From the NCBI GenBank assembly GCA_019751125.1, contig JAIENU010000102.1, positions 1 through 44,814 on the forward strand: DNA of 44,814 bases. The letters are read 5' to 3'. The stretch comes from Burkholderiales bacterium (GTDB taxonomy: Bacteria > Pseudomonadota > Gammaproteobacteria > Burkholderiales > SG8-41). Positions within the stretch are counted from its first letter, which is position 1, and each line of letters starts with the position of its first letter. A program made the position numbers and the translations under genes. Below, piece by piece: positions 22,645 to 31,456 of the stretch. The notes under the pieces were generated by a model. It saw nothing but the letters and a program-made list of their open reading frames with translations, made no database searches and had not been told where the DNA came from.

Positions 22645-23832
22645 TCAAGACTGCGCCTTTCGCGAGGCGAGCAGGCAATACAAAGCCACTGCGGACGGCA
22701 GCAGCAGCGCGGCAAAGGCGACGCCGTAATCGCGGGTCAGCACATAGATGTTGGCGAACAGTATCGGCCCGATGAATTTGCCGACATTGGTGATCACCAG
22801 CGAGCCGCTGATTGACAGGCTGACTTCATGCGGCGGCGAGCGCCGGCCCACTTCGGCGAGGATCGCGCCGGGCCAGCAGCCCGAGGTCGCACCGAGCAGC
22901 GCAAACCACAGATAGACCAGCAGCAGCGGTGTCTGCGGCTGCAGCGCGAGGCCGTACAGCGCGCACAACACCATCAGTCCCGCGTTCCACGCCAGCACGC
23001 GCGCGGTGTCGCCAATGCGGTCACTGATCCAGCCGATCAATACACGGCCGGCGGCGCTGGCTATTTGCACCACGGTGAGCACCGTGCCCGCCACCACCAG
23101 GCTCATCTGCAGCGTTTCAACGCTGGCGACCACGGCAAAGGTCGCCGCGCAGAACTGCACCCAGGAAAAACAGCTGCCGGCTATCGCCAGCAGGCGCAGC
23201 GCAGGGCGGCGCCAGATTGCCGCAGCACCTGCGAAGGGATTCGGCGTGACCGCCGGCGCGCTGCGGTCACGGTCATCATCCCAGCTGCGGCGTCCGTACT
23301 GCATCAGCGCGACCACTGCGAGCAGCAGCAGCGCGCTGAGCACCACCGACCAGCGCCAGCCGGCGGTCACTGCCACCGCCGGCGCGATCAGCGCGGCGAG
23401 CATGCCGCCGGCGGGAATGCCGGTCTGGTGGATCGAGAACACGGTGCTGCGCCGCTGCGGCGGCGTGTAGCGCATCAGCAGATGCGAGGCCGAGGGCGTG
23501 ATCATGCCGTAGCCGAGCCCGATCACCAGCGAGCCGATAATGAGGAAGGCGGCGTGCGGTATCAGCAGCACCAGCATGCCGATCGCAGCCAGCGCGTGGC
23601 CGAGCTGGTTGACGCGCGCCGCGCCGTAACGCCGGCTCATGTTGCCGAGCAGGGTCAGTGTCACCACCATGCCGCTGCTGACCAGGCTGATCTGGTAACC
23701 GATCAGCGAGGGGTTGAAGCCGTAGTCGCGCGCCACCTCCGGCGCCACGGCAGGCAGCACCAGCACTGCCATCGAGGCGAAGCTGTGGCCGGCGAGCAGG
23801 GCCGGCAGTAACAACTGCTGCAGCGATTGCAA
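22645..23832 (-). CDS. Major facilitator superfamily transporter
   Basis: 395-residue inner-membrane transporter. The first hydrophobic segment is LLLPALLAGHSFASMAVLVL, the loop 2-3 signature appears as LLGNMSRRYGAARVNQLGHA (about 61-80) and the repeat in the second half as VLIGWISDRIGDTARVLAW (about 262-280). The first helices (PAVAPEVARDYGFNPSLIGY) recall MFS carriers for organic acids, but the substrate is unassigned. The start is TTG 23832; the first ATG inside (about 23772) would cut into helix 1. It lies 12 bp downstream of the carboxymuconolactone-decarboxylase-like gene, so the two are likely co-transcribed. Its stop codon lies against a REP element. Confidence 0.85.
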   Translation of the reverse strand: MQSLQQLLLPALLAGHSFASMAVLVLPAVAPEVARDYGFNPSLIGYQISLVSSGMVVTLTLLGNMSRRYGAARVNQLGHALAAIGMLVLLIPHAAFLIIGSLVIGLGYGMITPSASHLLMRYTPPQRRSTVFSIHQTGIPAGGMLAALIAPAVAVTAGWRWSVVLSALLLLAVVALMQYGRRSWDDDRDRSAPAVTPNPFAGAAAIWRRPALRLLAIAGSCFSWVQFCAATFAVVASVETLQMSLVVAGTVLTVVQIASAAGRVLIGWISDRIGDTARVLAWNAGLMVLCALYGLALQPQTPLLLVYLWFALLGATSGCWPGAILAEVGRRSPPHEVSLSISGSLVITNVGKFIGPILFANIYVLTRDYGVAFAALLLPSAVALYCLLASRKAQS

Positions 23833-23844
23833 TTGCGGGCTGTG

Positions 23845-24420
23845 TCAGTTCGGAAACCAGGGCAGCATCGGCTGCTGACCCGCGGGCAGGGCCTTGCGGC
23901 CGAGGTTGAGCACCATCGCCAGCATTGCGTAGTAACCGGCTATCGTGACCAGTTCGATCGTGCCCTGCTCACCAAAACATTTCAGTGCGCGGTTATAGGT
24001 GACATCGCAGGCGCTCTTGTTATGCAGCACTTCGGCCAGCAGATCAAACAGCGCAGCCTCGTCCTCGGCCATCGGGTCGGGACGGCGGCCTTCGGCGATG
24101 GCCTGCGCCACCGCGGGGCTGAGTCCGGCTTTCATTGCGTGTTTGTAATGCGACTGCCATTCGTACTGCTGGGTCCAGTGGCGTGCCGCGATCAGCGTCG
24201 CCATTTCGGCGATGCGCCGCTCCAGCGGACATTTGAAGCGCAGGTATTCACCGACCTGCTGCACGGTCATCGCGAGGCCGGGGCTGCGCAACAGCGCCAG
24301 AAAGGGACCGCGCAATTCACCGCGCGGGCCGGCGGCGATGCTGGCAGCGACCTGTTTCTGTTCTTCGGTCCACTGTTCCTGGGGGATCGGCGGGAAACGT
24401 TCGGGTTGCGGCATGTTCAT
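23845..24420 (-). CDS. Carboxymuconolactone decarboxylase (AhpD-fold) family protein
   Basis: 191-residue all-helical protein. The core signature is FKCPLERRIAEMATLIAARH (about 82-101) followed by QYEWQSHYKHAMKAGLS (about 105-121). The CxxC pair of AhpD peroxidases is missing, so it is closer to the decarboxylase or uncharacterised branch with E-x-x-x-H. Start ATG 24420 has a GGGG-type ribosome site; ATG 24414 is an alternative. It precedes the MFS gene and may act with it on an aromatic ring-cleavage product. The upstream leader contains an A/T-rich motif related to the others in the window (ATTGTTTTAATTGATA on the plus strand). Confidence 0.85.
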   Translation of the reverse strand: MNMPQPERFPPIPQEQWTEEQKQVAASIAAGPRGELRGPFLALLRSPGLAMTVQQVGEYLRFKCPLERRIAEMATLIAARHWTQQYEWQSHYKHAMKAGLSPAVAQAIAEGRRPDPMAEDEAALFDLLAEVLHNKSACDVTYNRALKCFGEQGTIELVTIAGYYAMLAMVLNLGRKALPAGQQPMLPWFPN

Positions 24421-24478
24421 GGTGCTGTCCCCCGGTGATTCATGTAAGCCATTGTTTTAATTGATATTTTTAGTATGA

Positions 24479-25231
24479 TCAAAACATCCACTGCCCACCG
24501 TTGACGTGTACGGTCTGTCCGGTGATGAAGCCCGCGCGTGGCCCGCACAGAAAACGCACGGTTGCGGCGATCTCATCCGGTTCGCCGTAGCGGCCGACGG
24601 GAATATGGCTGCCGGCATCGGGCCGCGGTGCGCGTTTGCCGGCGCGCACGGTGTTGATGTGGCCCGGCGATACACAGTTAACGCGGATGCCGCGGGCACC
24701 GAATTCGCGCGCCAGCGCGCGGGTCATCCCGGCGAGGCCGTTCTTGGCCACCGAGCTGTGCACCTTGCCCACTGCGCCGGTCAGTGCGGTGTCGCCGGCG
24801 AGGGTGATGATGTCGCCGCGTCCGGCTTTGAGCATGCCGGGCAGCACGGCCTGGATGCAGTGGAAGGAACCGTCCAGGGAAATCGACATCACCTGGCGCC
24901 ATTCGGCGAAGCTCATGGTTTCGAAGGCGACTTCGCGGCGCACCGAGGCATTGAGCACCAGGATGTCGACGGCGCCGAGTTCGGCGACCACCGCGGCGTG
25001 CATGCCCGCGACCGCATCGGCTTCGGCAATGTCGGCGAGAAATACCGCGGCACGGCCGCCACCGGCACGGATTTCCGTGGCCAGTGCTTCGGCTTCGGCG
25101 CGTGATGCACGGGTGTTGATGGCCACCGCTGCGCCGGCGGCGGCGAGTTCGAGGGCGATGGCACGGCCGATGTTTTTCGCCGCGCCGGTGACCAGCGCGA
25201 CCTTGCCGGCGAGTTCCTGCTCTGCTTGCAT
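24479..25231 (-). CDS. SDR-family protein lacking the usual catalytic Ser/Tyr (copy A)
   Basis: 250-residue Rossmann protein. The nucleotide motif is TGAAKNIGRAIALEL (about 16-30), with Asn replacing the middle Gly. LNASVR replaces the usual NAG. Where SDRs have SS...YxxxK, this protein has ITLAGDTALTGAVGKVHSSV followed by AK: the catalytic Lys is kept, but Tyr is Ser and the active Ser is Gly. The His just before the Tyr position is shared with copy B at 32029. ATG 25231 is chosen because it precedes MQAEQELAGKVALVTG; the longer reading has no family support. It diverges from Bug copy 5 over a 168-bp intergenic region. Confidence 0.85.
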   Translation of the reverse strand: MQAEQELAGKVALVTGAAKNIGRAIALELAAAGAAVAINTRASRAEAEALATEIRAGGGRAAVFLADIAEADAVAGMHAAVVAELGAVDILVLNASVRREVAFETMSFAEWRQVMSISLDGSFHCIQAVLPGMLKAGRGDIITLAGDTALTGAVGKVHSSVAKNGLAGMTRALAREFGARGIRVNCVSPGHINTVRAGKRAPRPDAGSHIPVGRYGEPDEIAATVRFLCGPRAGFITGQTVHVNGGQWMF

Positions 25232-25399
25232 GGTGGAATCCGTGGAGATGCCGCGTGTAACGCGCGTTGCGGCGAGCGGCAAGGATAACGGGGAAGTCGC
25301 GCACTGGCGACACTGCGCCGCCGCATTCCACATGCTGTGTCCGACGAACGCTGCTGGTATAGTCAGCGCCCTGCAGGAACATCACCGGATGGAGGATGG

Positions 25400-26395
25400 A
25401 TGAAGCTGGCTCAGGCGAGTGTTGTGTTGCTGTTGTGTTCAGCAGCTGGTGCGCATGCACAGGCTGTAACGGGCAAGGCTGCCGCGGCGCCGGCGCCGGG
25501 ATTCCCGAGCAAGCCGATCCGCATCGTAGTCGGTTTCACGCCGGGCGGCGGGCCGGACATCACCGCGCGTTACCTCGCGCAGAAACTGACCGAGGAATAC
25601 AAGCAGCAGGTGATTGTCGATAACCGCCCCGGTGCCGGCGGCACCATCGCCGCCAACCTAGCCGCAACCGCCAATCCCGACGGCCACACCCTGCTGTCGG
25701 TGTCATCGGCGCATGCCGTGGCGCCGGCGATTTACGAAAAACTGCCGTACGATGCGCAACGCGATCTTGCCGGCGTGTCGCTGTCCGCGGTGTCGAAGTA
25801 TGTGCTGGTGACTTCGCCATCGGCGGGCTTCCGCAGCACACGCGAGCTGCTGGCCGCCGCAAAAGCCAAACCCGGCGTGCTCAACTTCTCCTCGGCGGGT
25901 ATCGGCAGCGGCACCCATTTCGCCGGCGAGCAGCTGAAGAGCATGGCGAAGATCGATGTCGTGCACATCCCGATGAAGGGCATCCCCGAAGCGATGACCG
26001 AGGCACTGACCGGCCGTGTGCAGTTTTTCCTGGCACCGATCGCCAACGCGGTGCCACAGGTGCGCGACGGCAAGCTGCTGGCGCTGGGGGTATCTTCGCT
26101 GAAACGCGACGCGCTGCTGCCTGACGTGCCGGCCATCGCCGATGGCGGTGTGCCCGGTTATGACGCGGTGCTGTGGTTCGGCGTGGTCACCCACGGCAAA
26201 ACGCCGCGCCCGGTGATCAATGATCTGAACCGCGAAATCCGCCGCGTGTTGTCCGACGACGAGGCGAAGCGGCGCTGGGCGCCGATCGGCCTCGAGCCCT
26301 CGCCGACCACGCCCGAAGGTTTCGACAAGCTGATCGCCGCGGAAATCGCCCTGTTCACCAAACTTGCCCGTGCCGGCAACATCAGAGCCCAATAA
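25400..26395 (+). CDS. Bug/TctC-family periplasmic solute-binding protein (copy 5)
   Basis: 331 residues. Signal peptide MKLAQASVVLLLCSAAGAHA (cleavage near AQ at about 21), then a short Ala/Pro linker and FPSKPIRIVVGFTPGGGPDI. Further family segments are VIVDNRPGAGGTIAANL, VVHIPMKGIPEAMTEALTG and LPDVPAIADGGVPGYDAVLW. Start ATG 25400 follows GGAGGAT. It is the first of a same-strand series: hydrolase (12 bp), lipoprotein (overlap), ABC exporter (16 bp). It is divergent from the SDR copy A gene, as Bug copy 6 is from SDR copy B. Confidence 0.92.
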   Translation: MKLAQASVVLLLCSAAGAHAQAVTGKAAAAPAPGFPSKPIRIVVGFTPGGGPDITARYLAQKLTEEYKQQVIVDNRPGAGGTIAANLAATANPDGHTLLSVSSAHAVAPAIYEKLPYDAQRDLAGVSLSAVSKYVLVTSPSAGFRSTRELLAAAKAKPGVLNFSSAGIGSGTHFAGEQLKSMAKIDVVHIPMKGIPEAMTEALTGRVQFFLAPIANAVPQVRDGKLLALGVSSLKRDALLPDVPAIADGGVPGYDAVLWFGVVTHGKTPRPVINDLNREIRRVLSDDEAKRRWAPIGLEPSPTTPEGFDKLIAAEIALFTKLARAGNIRAQ

Positions 26396-26407
26396 GGAAG
26401 ATCAACC

Positions 26408-27196
26408 ATGAAAATCAAAACCAACGGCATCGAACTGCATTGCATCATCGAAGGTGAAGGTCCCTGGGTGACGATGTCGCACTCACTGGCCTGCAACTCA
26501 AGCATGTGGGATGTGCAGGCCAAACTTCTGGTCGGCCAAGGCTACAAGGTGCTGCGTTTTGACACCCGCGGCCACGGCGCGAGTGATGCCCCCGAAGGTG
26601 CGTACACGCTGGAGCAGATGGCCGACGACCTGCACGGCCTCTACGCCGCGCTGGGCATCCGCCGCTCGCACTGGGTCGGGCTGTCGATGGGCGGCATGAT
26701 CGGCGAGACCTATGCGCTGAAATATCCTGGCGTGTTCCAGAGCATGGTGCTCGCCGACACCACCAGCCGCCGCCCGCCGAATGCCGAGCAGATGTGGGGC
26801 GATCGCGTCAAGCTGGCGCGCGAGAAGGGCATGGACGCGCTGGTCGAAGGCACGCTGGCGCGCTGGTTCACCGATCCCTATCGCGCGGCCAATCCGGCGG
26901 TGATGGCGAAAATCGGCGGTGACATCCGCAACACCCCGGTTGCCGGTTTTGCCGGCTGCTGCGACGCCATCGCCAAAATCGACGTGCTCGACCGGCTGAA
27001 GGAAATCGATTGCCCGTCGCTGGTCATAGTCGGTGACCAGGACCACGGCACGCCGCCGGAAATGGCGCGGCAGATCCATGCCAACCTGCGCGGCTCGGAG
27101 CTGCTGATCATTCCGTCGGCGGCGCATCTGTCCAACGTCGAGCAGCCGCAGGCCTTCAACGACGCGCTGCTCGGTTTCCTGCGCAAGGTCGCCTGA
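26408..27196 (+). CDS. Alpha/beta hydrolase, 3-oxoadipate enol-lactonase-like
   Basis: 262-residue cytoplasmic hydrolase. The oxyanion region is VTMSHSLACNSSMWD (about 20-34), the nucleophile elbow GLSMGGMIGE at about 94-103, the acid in VIVGDQDHGTP (about 211) and the catalytic His in SAAHLSNVEQP (about 239). This order and length match PcaD-type enol-lactonases and relatives. It lies 12 bp after Bug copy 5, so binding protein and hydrolase probably serve one catabolic route. No other beta-ketoadipate genes are here, so the exact substrate remains open. Its TGA overlaps the ATG of the next gene. Confidence 0.85.
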   Translation: MKIKTNGIELHCIIEGEGPWVTMSHSLACNSSMWDVQAKLLVGQGYKVLRFDTRGHGASDAPEGAYTLEQMADDLHGLYAALGIRRSHWVGLSMGGMIGETYALKYPGVFQSMVLADTTSRRPPNAEQMWGDRVKLAREKGMDALVEGTLARWFTDPYRAANPAVMAKIGGDIRNTPVAGFAGCCDAIAKIDVLDRLKEIDCPSLVIVGDQDHGTPPEMARQIHANLRGSELLIIPSAAHLSNVEQPQAFNDALLGFLRKVA

Positions 27197-27660
27197 TGCG
27201 GCACGGGTTTGCAGTCGCGGCCTTTGCGCTGCTGCTTGCCGCCTGCGAGGGCCTGATCGGCGGCGAGGAGCTGATGCGGGTGCCGCTGCAGGCAACGCCG
27301 GGCGGTTACGCTCCGGTGCGCGTGCAGCTCAAGCCGGAGATGAACCCGGTGGCGATCACTCTGCATGCCGATTTTGGCTGGGGCAGGAGCGAGGAGGCCG
27401 GGCAGTGGAATGCCTACCGCGCCGAGCTGCGCCGCGACGGCCAGGTCATCGCCAGCCGCGAAGTGCAGATCAATAGCCCGGAGAAGCCCAATGTCGCCGC
27501 TTCGGCACCACCGACCGCGCTGCAGCAGCCGCTGCTGCATGTCGATGTCCCGGCCGGGGGCGAATATGAGGTGTCGATCACCGCGACCCGTCCTGTTGTG
27601 GTGACGCTCAATTCGCCGGAACTCGCGGTGCGCATCAAAGTGCCGCGCGCGCAGCAATAA
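27196..27660 (+). CDS. Small lipoprotein of unknown function
   Basis: 154 residues. The N-terminus MRHGFAVAAFALLLAAC is a lipoprotein signal with lipobox LAAC and lipid-bearing Cys17. The mature part has beta-strand character (APVRVQLKPEMNPVAITLHA; EYEVSITATRPVVVTLNSPE) and resembles a small beta-sandwich. No enzyme motif is visible. The start overlaps the hydrolase stop (TGATG), giving coupled translation, and an MsbA-like exporter gene follows 16 bp later, so it could be an envelope partner of the exporter. This link is inferred from position only. Confidence 0.78.
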   Translation: MRHGFAVAAFALLLAACEGLIGGEELMRVPLQATPGGYAPVRVQLKPEMNPVAITLHADFGWGRSEEAGQWNAYRAELRRDGQVIASREVQINSPEKPNVAASAPPTALQQPLLHVDVPAGGEYEVSITATRPVVVTLNSPELAVRIKVPRAQQ

Positions 27661-27676
27661 CCGTGGAGCGATAGCC

Positions 27677-29497
27677 GTGGATTCCCAGGTCGCGGCCGGT
27701 ACCCGCGGCGTCGGCCAGCTGCTGCGCCTGGCGCGTTTTCTGGAGCCCTATCGCGCAAGGGTGTATGCCGCGCTGGCTGCGCTGCTGGTGGCGGCCGGCA
27801 GCGTGCTCGCGCTGGGCCAGGGCCTGCGTTTTGTCATCGACTCCGGTTTCGGCAGCGGCAATCCGGCCATGCTCAACACCGCGCTTGCCGGCGTGATCGC
27901 GGTGTCGGTGGTGCTGGCGGTGGCGACCTGGCTGCGCTTCTATCTGATGATGACCACCGGCGAATTCGTCATCGCCGACTTGCGCCGCGCGGTGTTTGGC
28001 CATGTGCTGACCCTGTCGCCTGCGTTTTTCGACACCACCCGCACCGGCGACATCGTGTCCCGTGTCACCAACGACAGCGAGCAGCTGCGCCAGGTGATCG
28101 GCTTCGGCTTGTCGATGTTCCTGCGCAACGGCCTGATGATGGCCGGCGCACTGGTGCTGCTGTTTGCGACCAGCCCGCGGCTCGCCTTCCTGATCGTGCT
28201 CGGCGTACCGGCGACGCTGGTGCCGATTTTGCTGCTTGGCCGTTATGTGCGGCGGCTGTCGCGCAGCAACCAGGATCGTGTCGCTGAAGTGTCCTCGCAG
28301 GTGGACGAGGCGATGCACGAAATCCGCACCGTGCAGGCCTATGGCCATGAGGCGCGCACCGCCGCGGCCTTTGATGCCGCCACCGATGCGGCGCAGACCG
28401 CCGGTGTTGAGCGCGTGCGCATCAAGGCCTGGCTGATTTCATCGGTGATGCTGATTGCCTTCTGTGCGGTGGGCGTGATTCTGTGGATCGGCGGACACGA
28501 TGTGCTCGACGGCCGCATGTCGGCGGGCGAGTTGTCAGCCTTTGTGTTCTATGCCGGCGTGGTGGCCAGCGGCGCCGGCACGATGTCCGAGGTCTGGGGC
28601 GAAATCCAGCGCGCCGCCGGCGCCACCGAGCGGCTGATGGAGCTGCTGGATGCACGCACCGACCTCGAGGTGGCCGCGCCGCGTGCGATGCTGCCGGCGC
28701 GTCCGCGCGGCGAAATCCGTTTCGAAGGGCTGCGTTTTACCTATCCGACACGACCCGATATCGAAGCACTGTCCGGACTGTCCTTCATCGTGCAGCCCGG
28801 CGAACGCGTCGCGCTGGTCGGGCCTTCAGGCGCGGGCAAGACCACGATTTTTGCGATGCTGCTGCGCTTTTACGATCCGCAGGCCGGCCGCGTGCTGATC
28901 GACGGCATCGACCTGCGCCACTGTGACCCGCGCGAGCTGCGCCGTGCCGCGGCGCTGGTGTCCCAGGACCCGGTGATCTTTGCGACGACCGTGACCGAGA
29001 ATGTGCGCTTCGGCCGGCCCGATGCCACGCCAGACGAAGTGCGCGCCGCCTGCCAGGCTGCACACGCCATCGAATTCATCGAACGGCTGCCGCAGGGTTT
29101 TGATACCGAACTGGGCGAGCGCGGTGTGCGCCTGTCCGGTGGCCAGCGCCAGCGCCTGGCCATTGCCCGCGCCATTCTTGCCGACCGGCCGATCCTGCTG
29201 CTCGACGAGGCGACCAGTTCACTCGACGCTGAAAGTGAACGCCAGGTCGCCGCTGCGCTGGAAGAACTCGCGAAGGGCCGCACCACTCTGGTGATCGCTC
29301 ACCGCCTCGCCACGGTGCGCAACGCCGACCGCATCCTGGTGCTCGAACGCGGCCACCTGCATTCCACCGGCACCCACGACCAGTTGCTGCGCGAGGAAGG
29401 CCTCTACGCCCACCTCGCGCGACTGCAGTTCATGGATGAACATAATGTGGACAGAAACGCGCCGGCCGCTGCGCGTAATTCGGCCAGCCCGGGTTAA
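27677..29497 (+). CDS. MsbA-like ABC exporter (fused membrane and ATPase domains)
   Basis: 606-residue half-transporter that works as a homodimer in the inner membrane. The membrane domain spans about 1-320, with six hydrophobic segments and FDTTRTGDIVSRVTNDSEQL (about 119-138), typical of the ABC exporter fold. The ATPase domain spans about 350-595: Walker A GPSGAGKTT (about 381-389), signature LSGGQRQRLAIARA (about 484), Walker B ILLLDEATSSLD (about 505) and switch His in VIAHRLAT (about 540). The start is GTG 27677. The sequence fits the family of lipid or multidrug exporters; the cargo is unknown. It ends the series that starts at Bug copy 5. Confidence 0.92.
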   Translation: MDSQVAAGTRGVGQLLRLARFLEPYRARVYAALAALLVAAGSVLALGQGLRFVIDSGFGSGNPAMLNTALAGVIAVSVVLAVATWLRFYLMMTTGEFVIADLRRAVFGHVLTLSPAFFDTTRTGDIVSRVTNDSEQLRQVIGFGLSMFLRNGLMMAGALVLLFATSPRLAFLIVLGVPATLVPILLLGRYVRRLSRSNQDRVAEVSSQVDEAMHEIRTVQAYGHEARTAAAFDAATDAAQTAGVERVRIKAWLISSVMLIAFCAVGVILWIGGHDVLDGRMSAGELSAFVFYAGVVASGAGTMSEVWGEIQRAAGATERLMELLDARTDLEVAAPRAMLPARPRGEIRFEGLRFTYPTRPDIEALSGLSFIVQPGERVALVGPSGAGKTTIFAMLLRFYDPQAGRVLIDGIDLRHCDPRELRRAAALVSQDPVIFATTVTENVRFGRPDATPDEVRAACQAAHAIEFIERLPQGFDTELGERGVRLSGGQRQRLAIARAILADRPILLLDEATSSLDAESERQVAAALEELAKGRTTLVIAHRLATVRNADRILVLERGHLHSTGTHDQLLREEGLYAHLARLQFMDEHNVDRNAPAAARNSASPG

Positions 29498-29567
29498 ACT
29501 GACTGCACAATAATTGATCACATGATGGCGCCGCTCCAAGTCGGCAGCTGCAAAACAGGGGGAAGCG

Positions 29568-30293
29568 ATGAGCGCAAGCACGCTGAAAGCCGCAATCCGG
29601 ACATTGATTGCAACAAGCTGTGTATGGCTTGTGATGTTCCAGCCCGTTCAGGCCCAACAGGTCGATCGCAACAAGGCCCCGGGTTTTGTCACGCTGACAA
29701 AAGACGCAAAGGTCGTGCTGATGCCGACCGACATCGAGCTGTTTTCGATCAGTGCCGGTGGCGTCATGGAGCCCAGGGCGGACTGGACGGACGCCGCCAC
29801 GAAACACTTCAAGACGGCACTGATTGAGCGCAAGAAAAGACTGGGCATCCAGACCCAGGAACTTTCGGACAAGGATGCCGATGACGTGGACGAAATCAAC
29901 GCGCTGCATGGCGCGGTTGCCCGTGCCATTTCAATGCACCACTTCGGCCCGGGTTTTTTCAACCTGCCGACCAAGGAAGGCAAGCTCGACTGGTCGATGG
30001 GTGTATCCGTGGCGCCAGTGAAAAAGCTGACCGGTGCCGATTACGCGCTGTTCACCTGGGTGCGTGACAGTTATGCCAGCGCCGAGCGTGTCGCCACGAT
30101 GGTGGTGCTCGCCATCCTCGGCGTGGGTGTCGGCGGCGGATTCCAGACCGGTTATGCCTCGCTGGTTGATCTCAATACCGGCAATGTGGTGTGGTTCAAC
30201 CAGATGTTCCGTGCAAGCGGCGATCTTCGCGAAGCCGGTCCCGCCACCGAGACACTGGAACTGCTGCTCAAGAATTTTCCGCAGGCGCAATGA
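29568..30293 (+). CDS. Exported protein of unknown function, first gene of the M48 operon
   Basis: 241 residues with signal peptide (KAAIRTLIATSCVWLVMFQP, cleavage near VQAQQ at about 30). The mature protein is mixed alpha/beta and includes ISMHHFGPGFFNLPTKEGKL (about 121-140) and a hydrophobic, Gly-rich segment TMVVLAILGVGVGGGFQTGY (about 181-200) that could insert into a membrane. The C-terminus LVDLNTGNVVWFNQMF resembles lipoproteins that report a trait of the envelope (GNA-like beta meander), but I do not recognise a family. ATG 29568 has GGGGGAAG ribosome site. The last four bases overlap the start of the M48 peptidase gene (ATGA). Confidence 0.78.
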   Translation: MSASTLKAAIRTLIATSCVWLVMFQPVQAQQVDRNKAPGFVTLTKDAKVVLMPTDIELFSISAGGVMEPRADWTDAATKHFKTALIERKKRLGIQTQELSDKDADDVDEINALHGAVARAISMHHFGPGFFNLPTKEGKLDWSMGVSVAPVKKLTGADYALFTWVRDSYASAERVATMVVLAILGVGVGGGFQTGYASLVDLNTGNVVWFNQMFRASGDLREAGPATETLELLLKNFPQAQ

Positions 30294-31456
30294 ACCGCAG
30301 GCGCCTCGTTGCAGGCTGCCTTGCCTGCGGTGTGCTGGCTGCAGGCCGTACCGCCTGGGCACAGACGAAGCCGGCGGCTGACTGGGCTGCGCCGGCGCGT
30401 TTCGCGCGGCCGGAGGTTGCCAGCGATGAAGGTGGTTTGTGGGCCATCATGGACCGCGAAGAGCGCAACCTGCGCCGCAGCCCGTTCCTGATTCGCGACG
30501 AGGCGCTGAACGGTTATATCCGCGACATCGCCTGCCGGCTTGGCGGCGAGCATTGTGCCGATGTCCGTGTCTACATCGTCAATACACCGTTGTTCAATGC
30601 CAGCATGGCGCCCAACGGAATGATGCAGGTCTGGAGCGGACTGCTGCTCCGCCTGGAAAACGAGGCGCAGCTTGCCGCAGTACTCGGACACGAGATTGGC
30701 CATTACCTGGAAAAACACACGCTTGAACGGTTGCGCGACGTGCGCGGTGCGAGTGCTGCCGCTGCTTTCCTCAGTGTGTTTGGTCTCGTCGGCGCCATCG
30801 GCCAGCTTGCGCTTGCCGCAGGGTTGTTGTCCTACTCGCGCGACCAGGAAACCCGGGCTGACCGCATCGGCTCCACCCTGATGCACCGCGCGGGCTACGA
30901 TCCCGCAGAGGCCGCGAAGGTCTGGGGCAATCTGCTGCAGGAGGTTCAGGCCAGTCCTGATGGCGCGGGCAAGACACGCACGCAGATGTTTGCAACACAC
31001 CCCGGCATCGAGGAGCGGCAGCAGACGCTGGCCGAGATTGCAAAATCGCTGCCTTCCGGCAAGGCGCCCGCGGAAACCTGGGCCGAGCGCATGCGGCCCT
31101 ATCGTATGGGCTGGCTGCATGAGGAGGTCAAGCGCGGCCGGTATGACGAAAGCATCGCCCTGCTTACACGCATGGCGGGTTCGGGAATCGAGGTTGGATC
31201 GACGCTGTTTGCCCGGGGAGAGTCATACCGCCTGCGCGGCAAGGAAGGTGATATCGACCTTGCGCTCGCCGATTTTCAGGCCGCACTGTCGGCCGGCAGC
31301 GAGCCGGCGGAAACCCATCGTTCGCTGGGTTATGTGTACAGGCGCAAGCAGCAGCACCCGCAGGCAAAGGCGAGTCTTGCGCGTTACCTGGAGCTGGCGC
31401 CAGGTGCGCCGGACAGTTCGATGGTCAAGAGCATTCTGGAGGAGCTCGGTTCATGA
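30290..31456 (+). CDS. Exported M48-family zinc metalloprotease with TPR-like C-terminus
   Basis: 388 residues. Signal peptide MNRRRLVAGCLACGVLAAGR (cleavage near AWAQ at about 25). Zinc motif HEIGH at 134-138 with third ligand Glu187 in DQETRADRIG, typical of the M48C/BepA-LoiP type. A hydrophobic segment lies between them (about 156-180). Residues about 280-388 look like tetratricopeptide repeats (GSTLFARGESYRLRGKEGD; THRSLGYVYRRKQQHPQAKA). The composition is close to BepA, which serves outer-membrane protein quality control. It is coupled by 4-base overlaps to both neighbours. An in-frame upstream start at 30191 lies inside the previous gene and is rejected. Confidence 0.9.
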   Translation: MNRRRLVAGCLACGVLAAGRTAWAQTKPAADWAAPARFARPEVASDEGGLWAIMDREERNLRRSPFLIRDEALNGYIRDIACRLGGEHCADVRVYIVNTPLFNASMAPNGMMQVWSGLLLRLENEAQLAAVLGHEIGHYLEKHTLERLRDVRGASAAAAFLSVFGLVGAIGQLALAAGLLSYSRDQETRADRIGSTLMHRAGYDPAEAAKVWGNLLQEVQASPDGAGKTRTQMFATHPGIEERQQTLAEIAKSLPSGKAPAETWAERMRPYRMGWLHEEVKRGRYDESIALLTRMAGSGIEVGSTLFARGESYRLRGKEGDIDLALADFQAALSAGSEPAETHRSLGYVYRRKQQHPQAKASLARYLELAPGAPDSSMVKSILEELGS